From Microvelia longipes (lineage: Eukaryota > Arthropoda > Insecta > Hemiptera > Veliidae): a DNA stretch of 64,000 bases. Positions 10,704-20,904 of the stretch are shown here, piece after piece (position 1 is the first letter of the stretch; every line of letters starts with the position of its first letter). A program made the translations under genes and the position numbers. The stretch covers positions 23,482,377 to 23,546,376 of the forward strand of contig JACMZG010001863.1 in NCBI GenBank assembly GCA_018340805.1. The letters run 5' to 3'. Below the pieces are notes generated by a model. The model had not been told where the DNA came from, made no database searches, and worked only from the letters and a program-made list of their open reading frames with translations.

Positions 10704-10808
10704 TTATATAATCTTACTAGTTACTTTTACGGAAGTTTTGTACTTTTAAGGTTTTTGTTTATTTTAATTATACAAGAATTCTACAGGTTGGTTTATAGCA
10801 CTGATAAG

Positions 10809-10839
10809 AATAGATTTTTGTCTATCACAAAAATCTATT
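10809..10839. repeat. Perfect 13 bp hairpin
   Basis: AATAGATTTTTGT (10809-10821) pairs with ACAAAAATCTATT (10827-10839) around a 5 nt loop. It is isolated, with no repeat family match in the window. Confidence 0.7.
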
Positions 10840-11569
10840 TTAGGGATGGTACAAATAATAGAATGAAAGATATATTAAGAAAATTTGTTTGATATTTCTA
10901 TCAAACACATAACATATAATCAATTAAGGTGTATAAAGGTATTATTACACTGTTCGAAAATCGAAAATGTAATTAATAATATTTTACTATGCGAGGAATG
11001 TACACAATTATGTTTGCAACAATTAGCTTTCTATTGCCTTTCATCCTTTAAGTTTCAACGAAAAATGAGGAGTAATAAAATGGAATTAAATAACAACAGA
11101 GTGGGAGTGTTATTAGTCTTCAATAAATAAGAAAGGAACATTTTTAAACAAATTTTCTCCTAATTTGTTTCCCATGATGTAGGAAATGATTTGATTGTCT
11201 TTTATGTAGAAATACTATAAGTAGTAGGCATATTTAGAGCTTGGAAAATCAAGAGTCGTTCTTTTTAATATTTTTTTTGCTTCCGTGCTTGGAGTAGAGA
11301 AACATTGGACAAATAGTGCTTGAAATTGGAAAATTATGTGCTTGGCTTAAAATGTCATTTTAGTGCTGAGGGAATTTGTTTATTGCGTAACAATAAACCA
11401 CAATGATATTATGGAAGCGTGTCAATCAATTGACAAAATAATAAAACCGCTTTACGGCCATGTTAAGTTCAGCCAGTAAAGTAGACACTTTACAGCCGCC
11501 GTAAAAAATATTTTTTCAAAACATATTTCATTTAACTGATGAGAAGCTATGGCTTACTTGTTGGAAGTT
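10840..11569. other. AT-rich DNA; unconvincing ORF
   Basis: An 81-codon frame (10885-11130, TTG start) is present without splice context or recognised motif. The segment around 11440-11510 (GTAAAGTAGACACTTTACAGCC) shares wording with 15265-15295 (TGTAAAGCGCCTACTTTACAGCC), so a small dispersed repeat may be present at both places. Confidence 0.3.
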
Positions 11570-11910
11570 TAAATAAAATATTTCATTGTGTAGAATCACA
11601 ACTGAAAGAGCAAATAATATTTCATTGTGTATATCATAACATGAAAAAGCAAATTAATGTTTCATTTATATATCATAACATGAATAAGCAAAATTAATAT
11701 TTCATTGTCTATATCATAACATTGAAATGAGCAAATTAATGTTTCATTTGTATAATCATAACATGAGAAGAGAAATTATTATTTTATTGTGTATATCATA
11801 ACATGAAATGAGCATAATGTTTCATCATAACATGAAATGAGCAAAATAAATGTTTCATGTGTGTATATCATAACATGAAATGAGCAATTAAATATTTCAT
11901 TGTGTATATC
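11570..11910. repeat. Tandem array, unit about 48 bp
   Basis: About seven diverged copies of a unit containing ATTTCATTGTGTATATCATAACATGAAATGAGCAAAT. Copies vary by small indels, so the period drifts between about 42 and 62 bp. Confidence 0.85.
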
Positions 11911-12094
11911 GAAGAATTGCGAGGATTAGCGAGAAAAACTTTTGAGGTTATCGTACCCGATTTATTCCTCCAATACTCGATTAATTTCTTTCATATCATT
12001 ATCTACTTATAGAGAAAAAAATCTTGTTGGATTTGCTGTATCAAAGTATCAATTAAAGTTGGCGAAATATCTTATTAAATACAAACCATAAAAT

Positions 12095-12165
12095 CTCAGA
12101 GCTTTGCCCGGGTAGTGAAACACGGACCTCCAATGCTGGAATCGAGTGCTTATACGACCACAGCT
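12095..12165 (-). mobile_element. Possible tRNA-like SINE head
   Basis: Read on the minus strand it gives GTAGCTGTGGTCGTATAAGC (A-box-like), then TTCCAGCATTGGAGGTCC, GTGTTTCACTACC (B-box-like) and CGGGC. The spacing resembles the SINE head at 24600-24663. No body shared with that SINE follows, so this may be another SINE or chance. Confidence 0.35.
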
Positions 12166-13004
12166 ACGAAATCAAACAAGTCGTTAAACTGTAGGAATCA
12201 ATTATATTCTATTACCTAATCCTACTTATAAATTAAAACATCACGCAAAAGCTATGTAACTAATATCAGAAAAGAGATTAAATAATTTTAAAAATACTCT
12301 TATAAATTTCATTTAATAATGGGGTACTTCAAATTATAATCTCAAAAAAGCGCGAAAGAAGTTCATCTTCTGTGATTGACTATAAAAGATAAAGGCTATC
12401 CAAAAAGGTTAAAAATAATCATAAAAGTATAGAGATAATCAGACTATATTACTATTATTATTTGAAAGCAAGGTTAGAGGGTCTCACATAAGTGTCTACC
12501 TTTAGAAAATTATCATCAAGCGATGTAATTAGGAACACAAAATGATGCACCTTTCATATTGAGAAGGGCGATATGAGGATAATTTTTATAGATTATAAAA
12601 TAATGAATAGTTGAAAATAAGTTCTAATAGTTATTATCTAGAGTACGTGATAGACAACAAGCTACTAGTGAAGATAATAAAAACAGAAACATACTACTTA
12701 AGAAGCCTGTAGATAACGCACGAATAAAAAAAATTAAAAATTTGGGGGTTATAATATGATATAGTAGGTATAGGTTATTATTTGTTACAAAAAAAGTTGA
12801 TTCATATTATAATTGTTGTACAGAAATACATTTGTATAGGTATTGAGTTTATTAACCTCCTTCAATTTAATGAATAAATCTTTACGAATCAGTTGAATTT
12901 TAGGTAGTTACCTCGGATATTTACTATTCCTCACCTACATGCGTAGATATATAGGAAAGCACTGGATTCACATTAAAAAGCTAATAGCGAAATTTCATCA
13001 AAAT
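12166..13004. other. AT-rich DNA without recognised gene
   Basis: No reading frame, structured repeat or splice-bracketed island is recognised. Confidence 0.4.
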
Positions 13005-13105
13005 TACTCGTTTTAGACGTCTTAAGTGGGTTTTATCGTGATATTTGTTTGCCTGTCTCTGTCTCGGTTAGTGTGCATGTGTGACTGTGTCTCGCATCAC
13101 TAGAG
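13005..13105 (-). repeat. Family A repeat, partial (inverted)
   Basis: GTTTTAGACGTCTTAAGTGG, GTTTT, then a GTCTGTCTCTGTC..GTGTGCATGTGTGACTGTGTC tract corresponds in complement to the ACCACTTAAGRCCTTAAAAC and CA-rich parts of family A. The TAGCTCC end is missing. Confidence 0.5.
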
Positions 13106-13843
13106 GGTTGAAACCAGGCATACAACTTTAGGTCTAGCAGATCTGTTTGGAAAATAAACCAGTGACCTTCGGTCTCCTGGCCGCTCCGCGTCTGTCTGAG
13201 ACCACTTCGTGTTTGTTGTCTTATATGAGTTTTTCATTAGTATCATAGGCTGAAAATGGTGTACCTCTGTTACTGTTGTCTTACATGGGAATTGTAAGAG
13301 CGGGGGTAGAGGGGGGGCTGCTAGGCGACCCGGATAGAGTAGTGTGTCATCATATGGATGAATTCTCTTTTGTTCTAGGTGCCACTGGTCTTTGGAGCAC
13401 CAGGAGAATCTTATTCACAACGTAGGCAGTCAAGCAGAGATCTGCCATTTATGGGTATTCAGCCTCCCCATCCTGATTAAGCAGGACGCTGGAGAAAAAG
13501 GTAAGTCGGCGAAGCTACCCCCTCGTTGATTAAAAGTTAGCCAACCATGTGCTGGGACCGTGATGGAGATTATAAGTCTCGTAATGGAGCCAATACTCCT
13601 TGCCAATGGGGAATAGGTGCCTGACGGAGGCGCATACCTCTAGAGTTATAGAGGGGCATACCTAGAGTTACGGAGGGGGTGGGGCTACCTCTAGAGTTTT
13701 AGTATAGAAAGGCCACACAAGTGCTTTCGGCTAAGCTGACAAGAAGTCGTTCAGTCCTCATACTTTATGGTGAGTCGGGCCCATGAGGAATGGTCCCGAC
13801 TATAGTCCCGATTATCTTATTTACTGATTTCCCACTGATTTCT
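13106..13843. other. GC-rich island, probable transposon or gene fragment
   Basis: This 700 bp block is clearly GC-richer than the window and contains G-runs (GGGGGTAGAGGGGGGG at about 13300), a partly repeated ACCTCTAGAGTTATAGAGG / ACCTAGAGTTACGGAGG / ACCTCTAGAGTTTTAG motif at 13637-13701, and the splice-bracketed segment annotated separately. Composition unlike the flanks suggests an inserted element, for example the 5' region of a LINE. I could not identify it. Confidence 0.4.
13379..13500 (+). other. Splice-bracketed exon-like segment, 122 bp
   Basis: The acceptor CTCTTTTGTTCTAG ends at 13378 and the donor AAAAAG|GTAAGTC begins at 13501. Both are strong matches to consensus. One frame is open across the whole segment (CHWSLEHQENLIHNVGSQAE at its start, then ICHLWVFSLPILIKQDAGEK). 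A second frame is open for 33 codons and ends in TAA at about 13478. No domain is recognised and no partner exon was found. It could equally be part of the unidentified GC-rich element around it. Confidence 0.3.
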
Positions 13844-13905
13844 GTGGGAAATCAGTTGTGGTGTGTTATTTTGATATGGAAAAATAGTCAAAATGTTTGT
13901 CAGAA
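13844..13905 (+). repeat. Direct duplication, first copy
   Basis: GTGGGAAATCAGTTGTGGTG, then TGTTATTTTGATATGGAAAA and a TGTCAGAAGA end. The same words occur at 14632-14720, where a 27 bp insertion separates the last part. Confidence 0.8.
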
Positions 13906-14631
13906 GAAAAAATGTAAGAGGAGAAAGCATGCTCACAGTTGATCTATGCTGGCTATCTTTATTGCCATTTTTGTTTTAATTCTAGAACGCTCGCAAAGCT
14001 TAATTAAATTAACTTGATTTATGAAAAATCTTACAGGAACGCCTCTTTATTGAGGTAATTATAATTCTACATTTTATTAAGATTATCTATTTCTGTATAT
14101 TTGTTGTTGTTCCTTGTATAATTTAAATAGAAAAATTAATTTATTTTAAATCAAAAACTAAGTGGAATTCCAGAGTTTTGTCGGTAAGATAAATGTGATC
14201 TTAAAACAAAACGAATAACCTATGTTCTGATCTTATCAGAGATGCTGAGTGACTGATCACCTTTTATAAATCTTAACCTAAATCAAAATATAACTATTTC
14301 AATAATAGAGAACCCTAGAGTTAGAAATTAGAGATTAGATTTATCAATGTAAGATGATTTACATTTACATAACTATAAATAAATATAGTGGATGATGGAA
14401 AGTATTTATATTGAACAATACAAATTATTGAATTGAATTAATAAACGAACAGAAACAATGGATATTGACAAATTTATATTTTTTGTTAAAATTTAAATAT
14501 GAAGCTCTTTTTTAAATTATTCTGTTTCTTTCACAACTCTTTGACGAATATTCTGTAAAAATGCAGTAAGTGGTGACTATTCTCTATTTTAGGAGCCATA
14601 CATTTTTGTTTTGATATGAAAGGCACCACTG
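13906..14631. other. AT-rich spacer between duplicated blocks
   Basis: No gene or family is recognised in this stretch. Confidence 0.35.
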
Positions 14632-14720
14632 TTGTGGGAAATCAGTTGTGGTGTGTTATTTTGATATGGAAAAATGGTCACAATGTTTTTTTATTAAATA
14701 ACATATTATGTCAGAAGATT
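14632..14720 (+). repeat. Direct duplication, second copy
   Basis: It repeats 13844-13905, again with GTGGGAAATCAGTTGTGGTG and TGATATGGAAAAATGGTCAC, but with an extra TTTTTTATTAAATAACATAT before TGTCAGAAGA. A 69-codon ATG frame (14708-14917, starting MSEDCEEGIFFYLGGNIYC) begins at its end. It has a basic RAKRDNKKRKKD stretch but no recognised domain. Confidence 0.6.
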
Positions 14721-14917
14721 GTGAAGAAGGTATCTTTTTCTACCTTGGCGGCAATATTTACTGTCGAGCAAAGCGAGACAATAAAAAGAGGAAAAAGGAC
14801 ATACCCATTCGTATACCATGTGCAATTGTTTTTAAAAAGCCATTACCAGTCGTGTACCATATGCTTTTTTTCGGGTGTAGTAAATTTAAACAACTATTTA
14901 GAAAAAAAATTGCTTAA

Positions 14918-15174
14918 TGTATAAAAAATTGCCGGTACACTTTTTTCGATAGCCTCGTTGACAAAAAGTTTCTATTCTGGCGGCTTATTTTCTATGTCTC
15001 ATTCACTATCTATGATTATTAAACACTTGACAATAAATAATTAATAACTCAATTTTCGAAAATAACACAACTTCGTCTACAAAAAACTTGAATTATTATG
15101 TGAAAGGAAGATAATGTCATAACCTTGTAGTTAAACTACTAGCGCCCACCTAGTGGACATTTGAGTCTTCAACC
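14918..15174. other. AT-rich spacer
   Basis: No feature is recognised. Confidence 0.3.
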
Positions 15175-15232
15175 GCGACAGTTTCGTAGTTTTTTACAGT
15201 CGCCGACAGAAAAAAAACTACGATACTGTCGC
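15175..15232. repeat. Inverted repeat, 21 bp arms
   Basis: GCGACAGTTTCGTAGTTTTTT (15175-15195) faces its complement at 15212-15232 with one mismatch and a 16 nt spacer that itself contains ACAGTCGCCGACAG. It is part of a GC-richer block (15140-15300) with TTTACAGCC words resembling 11450-11510. Confidence 0.75.
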
Positions 15233-15299
15233 AGGCAATATGATCGCAATTCGCCTACTTTTCTGAGGGTGTAAAGCGCCTACTTTACAGCCCCTGAAA

Positions 15300-16047
15300 A
15301 AAGGTTTGCTCTTTATTTTTGCGAATTTAGAGTTAGGTTAGTCACCAACATTGAATTAAAGTAATCATTATTTCTACATTAGTAATTGTCTAAACCTTTT
15401 CTCTTTTAAAACGTCATATTTATTTAACATCTTTTTAATCCTTCATTTGAATAAACGATAAAACAATGTAATGAGATAAAAGAGAAAAAAACAACTTTTT
15501 GTTTAATATAAAATCTAAGCGAAACAGCATTCAGTTGACACAGCTAGAAAAAAAGGCTTATCAGCAAAAGGATAATTACTGATCTTAAAGAGAAAGACTA
15601 GAACAGAAACTTGCCTTAACGACTCCTAAAAGCCTTCAATAAGTTAATATAATCAGATGGATAGAATTGGTTTGAATCCTTGCCAGACCCAAGCTAATCT
15701 TCAATTAATTTCTCCTCTTGATTCATTTTGACTTAATCTAACTATCGTTTAAAGCTAAGAATCTTGAAACAGTGTAAAATCTATTGTCTTTTCTTTGTTC
15801 AGTTTTATCTGTTGGTAAATAAAGATAATAACTAAATTTAATTACTTCGTCTAAAAGGGATTTTTAATTATTTATATTGAAGAAGTAGAAAATTAATTGG
15901 ATGGTTATGGCAGCGTCCTATAATTTAAGGGATTACAAAACATGGATTACTTATGTTGAAACTGACTTATCGTTCCAGTGTGCATCGAAAAATAGTCTTA
16001 TTTTCATTCCCCTTAGGACTATCCCTAAGGGATCACCACACTTAGGA
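15300..16047. other. AT-rich DNA, weak ORF at the end
   Basis: A 65-codon ATG frame at 15901-16098 overlaps the hairpins at 16000-16088 and is unlikely to be a gene. Nothing else is recognised. Confidence 0.35.
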
Positions 16048-16088
16048 ATAACATGCATCCCCAAATCGTTTTTGGGGATGCATGTTAT
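16048..16088. repeat. Perfect 18 bp hairpin
   Basis: ATAACATGCATCCCCAAA (16048-16065) pairs exactly with 16071-16088 around the loop TCGTT. A smaller CCCTTA/TAAGGG hairpin precedes it at about 16010-16032. Confidence 0.85.
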
Positions 16089-16562
16089 GAAACAATGAAA
16101 CGAAACAACTTAAAATTTGTTTAAATTAATTAATTCTGTCGGTACCACTTTCGTTTCCGATTTATAACGACTTATAGAGCCGAACTTTCTAGTTAAGACG
16201 CGACTTTAAACGACAATATTAAGATGCTATGTTGGCGACTCAACTCTGTATTTTGGACATGTACATTAATTTTACCTTCGAGTTGATAATCTTATAAACA
16301 AATAAAAATTTTCAAAAAATTTGCCTTGTTTACATTCTAGTTTATAGACGGCTCGATTTAAAACTGATAACAGTATTGATAACAGTTGTGCAAGTTGAAA
16401 ACTAGCGCTCGGTGCGGTAGTTGATGCAACTAGCCCCTGTTGTTTTTGAACTACCTCAAAACAGGGAGTTAACAGGACAAACAGTCAACAGGTCAAACAG
16501 TCAAACAGGACCACTGAGTTCCGCGCAGTCATTATGTTTATTATAATATAAACATAACAGCT

Positions 16563-17075
16563 GCTACTCGCTCTCTCAATCTTATTCTTAATATTTGTCG
16601 AGGTCTTTCTCTTGAATGTCTTTTATGTCTGTATAGGTCTTTGGTTCGTTCTTGTCTGGAGTATGCTGTTCCAGTTTGGAATGACATAGGTGTTACCTTG
16701 TCTGATCGCATTGAGTCCGTCCAACGTCGTTTTGTTCGTAATGTTTATATTCGTTATTTGTATCGTCGTTGTTATTATTCTTATGAATCTATGTGTAGAA
16801 GATTAGGATTAGATTTGCTGAGCAGTAGAAGATCGGCTTATGAAGCAGTTTTTCTCATCAAGGCCTTATCTGGAGAAGTATTGTGTCCTCAAGTTCAGGA
16901 TCAGGTCGAATTCTTACCAGCAGGTCGTAGAGCTGGTCGCCTATTGTATATTCGCTTTTTATCCTCCCTATCCCCTCTTGTCCGTCTTGTTAGTGTTGTC
17001 AATTCTCTACCTATCTCTCGTGATAATTTGTTTACGTTCTGTACTTTATACTCTGTTCTGAATCTATTGGCTTGA
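16563..17075 (+). pseudogene. LINE ORF2 C-terminal fragment (jockey/CR1-like)
   Basis: An open frame of about 170 codons runs from ATRSLNLILNICRG at 16563 to the TGA at 17073-17075. It carries the hallmark block after the RT palm of non-LTR retrotransposons: RSLVRSCLEYAVPVWND (about 16635-16688) followed by RIESVQRRFVRN (about 16707-16745). Next come a conserved Leu/Arg-rich tail (RLGLDLLSSRRSAYEAVFLI) and a final VNSLPISRDNLFTFC segment. The catalytic RT domain and endonuclease are absent, so it is 5'-truncated, as is usual for LINE insertions. No internal stops are present in the remaining part, so the insertion is relatively young. It has no ATG of its own and is not a host gene. Confidence 0.8.
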
Positions 17076-17266
17076 TTTTTATTTTTAAGATTTAAGTTAC
17101 ATAATTTTATCAGTACGCTTTCTAGTCAATTAGGTTAAGTTTAATTTTATTCTTAATTTTTAATTTCTGACTATTATCTGTGTTCTTATATGCAGAGTTC
17201 CCTACTTGTGGTTTATCTGTTTAGGGGCTCTTCAAAATATAAATAAATAAATAGATAAATAAACAG
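16563..17266 (+). mobile_element. 5'-truncated LINE with (AAATA)n tail
   Basis: The ORF2 remnant is followed by about 165 bp of 3' UTR and an AT-rich microsatellite tail (ATAAATAAATAAATAGATAAATA, 17240-17264), typical of jockey/RTE/CR1-like LINEs. The word AAACAGTC follows the tail (about 17263-17270) and also occurs upstream at about 16477-16484 and 16494-16502, inside a short CAAACAGTCAACAGG repeat. A target duplication is possible but unproven. A second tail-like ATGTAAATAAATAAATAAA at 17365-17383 may be the end of another LINE or an older tail. Confidence 0.7.
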
Positions 17267-18151
17267 TCTATGTTTTAATTTGCAATCAATTTTTTTTTTC
17301 TTGTATTTTCATTTCATTGTAAAATTTGTAAATAGAGAAACTTTGTAATAAAGTAACCTCGAGTATGTAAATAAATAAATAAAATATATCTAGTTAGCAG
17401 TGGATCGAAAGCAGATCGTGACTCATGTGAACTAGGCCTAAACCCACCAAAATTGAAGGTTTAAGATAATCTGTAGTTTAAATTCGATACACCTATTTAC
17501 TTTCCTTGCTGTTTAAACAGAATTTACTCAACGATAGCTCAAACTTGTTTCATTAATAAGTTGGTTGTACTTCATTTCTGATATTTGTCCACATATTTCA
17601 ATAGATGCTTATAATACAATGCTGCATGCTTTATATTATTTTATCGTCTTAGTTATTAAGTAAATACCACAGAGCGCAGGGTTTGTAAACTCTTTAGTGT
17701 GGCCTTTAGTTTAAATTAATTCTTCTTAAACCGCAGTTTACAATAGTTCGGTGAATACTGTCCCTCGTGGATTATTAAATTTCATTAACGGTTTCTGCTT
17801 TTAGTTGGTTATACTTCATTTCTGACCTTTGTCCACAATGATCAAAGTTTAGATGCCCTTAAAGGGACTTCACCTAAAATTTTATGGGCTTTTATCTGTG
17901 GCTTTTAGTTGTCAATATAATCATTCTCTTGAAATATTCTACTCAATAGTACTTTGTTCCCTTTTATCAAATAATTGTTCCCAAAATTGAACCGGAATGA
18001 TATCTTCCTCCTATGAGTTATTTTAAGTACCAAGCTTTATAACTTGTTAGCAAATTTCTATAGAAATAATGAGCTTATGAGATTGGGGTCATGGAGGGCG
18101 GAGCGGTGGGGTAGATGCACTTTAAAAGAGGAGAGAGACACACACACCCAC

Positions 18152-18154
<3 letters not shown>
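17267..18154. other. AT-rich DNA, possible second LINE tail
   Basis: Apart from the (AAAT)n-like run at 17365-17385, a TTGGTTRTACTTCATTTCTGA word appears twice (about 17562 and 17802), followed each time by TTTGTCCACA. A roughly 240 bp spaced partial duplication is therefore present. No gene is seen. Confidence 0.4.
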
Positions 18155-18205
<51 letters not shown>

Positions 18206-18216
18206 AATATATATGT
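18155..18216. repeat. (TA)n microsatellite
   Basis: A TA tract preceded by GAGAGAGACACACACACCCACA. The 90-codon frame through it (18044-18316) is an artefact of the repeat. Confidence 0.95.
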
Positions 18217-18479
18217 TCCTAAACATTATATGAGACATGATAATTTTCGAACGCTATTTCGGATCAATGTCCCGACTGTATTAATGTCCCGAACACAATT
18301 TATTTATTTACAATAATGACTTACCTCAAAATAATAATAATAATAATACCTCAAAACTTAACAACTTAAGACAATAACAACTTGTCTGATCGGGTTGTAT
18401 ATTTTTATATACGAAGGTAAATTTTATTAATAGTTTAATTAAATTTAATTAATAAATTTAATTAATTCAGATTTTATCG

Positions 18480-18715
18480 ATCGACATATACTTGTATAAT
18501 TAACTAGTAATATGGAAAAAACCTATATTAGACAACAACCATGTGATCGCAAGACGGTCACAGGATAGTGCGGGGGCCGGGATGCCATCCTTAGCGCCGA
18601 CGCTGCATCTGGGCCAAACTTCTTGTTTACATTTTATAGAAAAAAGTTTTCTAAACTGACTTTAGTCAATTTAGAAAATAGAATATTCATTCTGTTTAAA
18701 CAGAATGTAAATTCT
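18480..18715 (+). mobile_element. Family E repeat, copy 2, ending in two hairpins
   Basis: Shares ACTAGTAATATGG, then GACAACAACCATGTGATCGCA and a GC-rich TTAGCGCCGACGC..GGGCCAAA block with copy 1. Two hairpins follow: TTTTCTAAACTGAC facing its complement GTCAATTTAGAAAA (about 18650-18681) and the palindrome ATTCTGTTTAAACAGAAT (about 18693-18710). Confidence 0.65.
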
Positions 18716-19787
18716 AGTAGAGTCTCAGAAAGTCCCGTCTTAATATTCAATAATAATGATCTGTATGATACTGGTTAATAATTGGTGTCTTGCAATTTTG
18801 CAGTTTATTATTATTTTCTTTAAGCTGTTTTTTCTATCAATCTCGCTGTATTACGTACAACACTCATGCTTCGTTGTTACGTAAAGTTTACAATTATTAA
18901 ACAATTTTTTATCTCAATCGTTATACTTTATCATTATTTTCTCATTTTTTAAGGCAAAAAAAGTTTGTGTTTACTTGTATCATCACTCTTAGAAAATCTT
19001 TACACAAGGAAATCCACGGGGGCGCCGTTTCTCATTATTTTTATGCCTAGAAGGGGTTTTTTCAGTTGAAAAAGAGCTTTAAAAAAGCTTTTGAGAATAG
19101 GTCTTAGAAATGAGCCTTATTACTAAAACCCATCTCTAGCCAACACATCAATAAGAACTTCCCTCTTTTTTCCATAGTTTTCCCTCTTATTTTACAGTTA
19201 AATCCCTTCTTTATCTTGAGTTGATGTGAAGGTTCAGAAAATTTCGTGGTATGAATTTCTCTTTGTCATTCTTGTTTATTGTTTTGATAAACAATATAGT
19301 CATACGAAACAAAACCAATGCAGAATCTTTTCCGGTATTCTCACCATATAAGTTCTGGGGTTGGATTGTCCACATTTGTTTGGAAATTTTTCTTTTTAAG
19401 TTTACATTAAAAATGAGGAATTATTAAAAACATGGTTTGGTTCTTTTTGCCCCTCCCTCTTAAAGTTTTTAGGTTTTTTTACAACAGATGTCTAAGCATC
19501 TATTACCAATTACTATTGGTATTCTCCAATTACCAGTACTTATGACCTACAACCAAAAATATCTAGTAATAATCTGACAAAAAGCATGCTATAACTAATA
19601 GATGATTATGCTAAACAATGTTTGTGCTAGTTATTGGTAGGTATTTTTGGTAATTAATGATATGTATTGGTTATAGTAATGGTTTCATGTTACTAATCAT
19701 GGTTCAAATCATAGTAAGGGCGATACATTTTTGTGGTTTTATTTTAACTAAGTTTAAGTTTTTAATTACAAAATAATTCTGGCACAG
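18716..19787. other. AT-rich DNA without recognised gene
   Basis: No convincing reading frame. A region of TTACCAATTACTATTGGTATT-type short inverted words occurs at 19500-19540, and TTGGTAATTAATGATATG-type words at about 19650. Confidence 0.35.
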
Positions 19788-20194
19788 TGTTTACATGCCA
19801 AGCGAATTTCCCTTGGAATGCCGGTTTCCGTGTTTAACAATCCATACTTGCCTAAGAATCCGGTTTATGCTTTATAACATGTGCAGTTACTCAATTTTCA
19901 AGACTCCTAACTCTGTATTTTTCAGAGGAAATGCACTAAAACCTTTAAAGATAAACACTAACAGAGCTTTTAACAAACAATGGTATGCCAACAATTTAAG
20001 AGGGACTGTATTCTATAATTAAACGGATAATTATGCGCATTTTCTTTAATTAATACATAAAAATGAGTTACGAGTAGTGCTTGATAATTTAGTAACTGCG
20101 CATGTTATAAAGCATAAACCGGAACCTTAAGCAAGAAATAGATTTTATCTACGTCAACAAGCATTCCGAAGGAAATTTACCCGACATGCAGACT
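19788..20194. mobile_element. Family F MITE, about 110 bp TIRs
   Basis: The left arm (about 19790-19895: ACATGCCAAGCGAATTTCCC, GGAATGC, TTGCCTAAGAATCCGG, TTATGCTTTATAACATG, GCAGTTACT) is mirrored at 20090-20193 with moderate divergence. The unique middle is about 200 bp. A 75-codon ATG frame (19795-20022) starts inside the left arm and ends in the middle. It has no recognised domain. The GCGCA/ATGCGCA words at the inner arm ends resemble those in family H. Confidence 0.75.
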
Positions 20195-20204
20195 ACCGAT
20201 TTCT

Positions 20205-20895
20205 TAAGATATGAAGGGGTTGTAAAGAAATGAAGGGTCGAGAAATAAAGGAGTTGTTATGATATGAAGGGGTTTAGTAATGAAATTAAGGGATAGTAAT
20301 GAAATGAAGTTGTATTAAAGAAATAAAGAGTTTGTACAGAAAATTAAGGAGTTGTAAAGAAATAAAGGGGTATAGTAAAAAAATGATTGGGTTGTAAAGA
20401 ATGAAGGGTTTGTAAGAAATGAAGGGTTGTAAAGAAATGAAGGGGTTGTAAAGAAATGAAGGGGTTGTAAAGAAATGAAGGGGTTGTAAAGAAATGAAGG
20501 GATTGTAAAGAAATAAAGGGTTGTACAGAAATTAAGGAGTTGTAAATAAATAAAGGGTTGTACAGAAATTAAGGAGTTGTAAATAAATAAAGGGTTTGTA
20601 CAGAAATTAAGGAGTTGTAAAGAAATAAAGGGGTATAGTAAAAAAATGATAGGGTTGTAAAGAAATGAAGGGTTTGTAAAGAAACGAAGGGGTTGTAAAG
20701 AAATATAGGAGTTGTAAAGAAATGAAGGAGTTGTAAAGAAATAAAGGGGTTGTAAAGAAATGAAGGGGTTGTAAAGAAATGAAGGGTGTAAAGAAATGAA
20801 GGAGTTGTAAAGAAATAAAGGAGTTGTAAAGAAATTAAGGGGTTGTAAAGAAATAAATGGGTATAGTAAAGAAGTGAAGGGGTTGAAAGAATTAG
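20205..20895. repeat. Minisatellite, unit about 19 bp
   Basis: More than 30 copies of a unit close to AAAGAAATGAAGGGGTTGT, with variants such as AAAGAAATTAAGGAGTTGT and AAATAAATAAAGGGTTGTAC. Blocks of several units recur together (ACAGAAATTAAGGAGTTGTA with neighbouring variants at 20334, 20524, 20563 and 20598), which shows multi-unit duplication. The strand bias is extreme: the plus strand is nearly C-free. The long minus-strand frames (20315-20950, 20569-21045) are translations of the array, not genes. Confidence 0.95.
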
Positions 20896-20904
20896 GGGTT
20901 TTTT

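Noticed and set aside
11570..11910. CRISPR-like repeat-spacer array
   Set aside because: Unit and interval are both repeated with drift; there are no unique spacers, and the context is eukaryotic.
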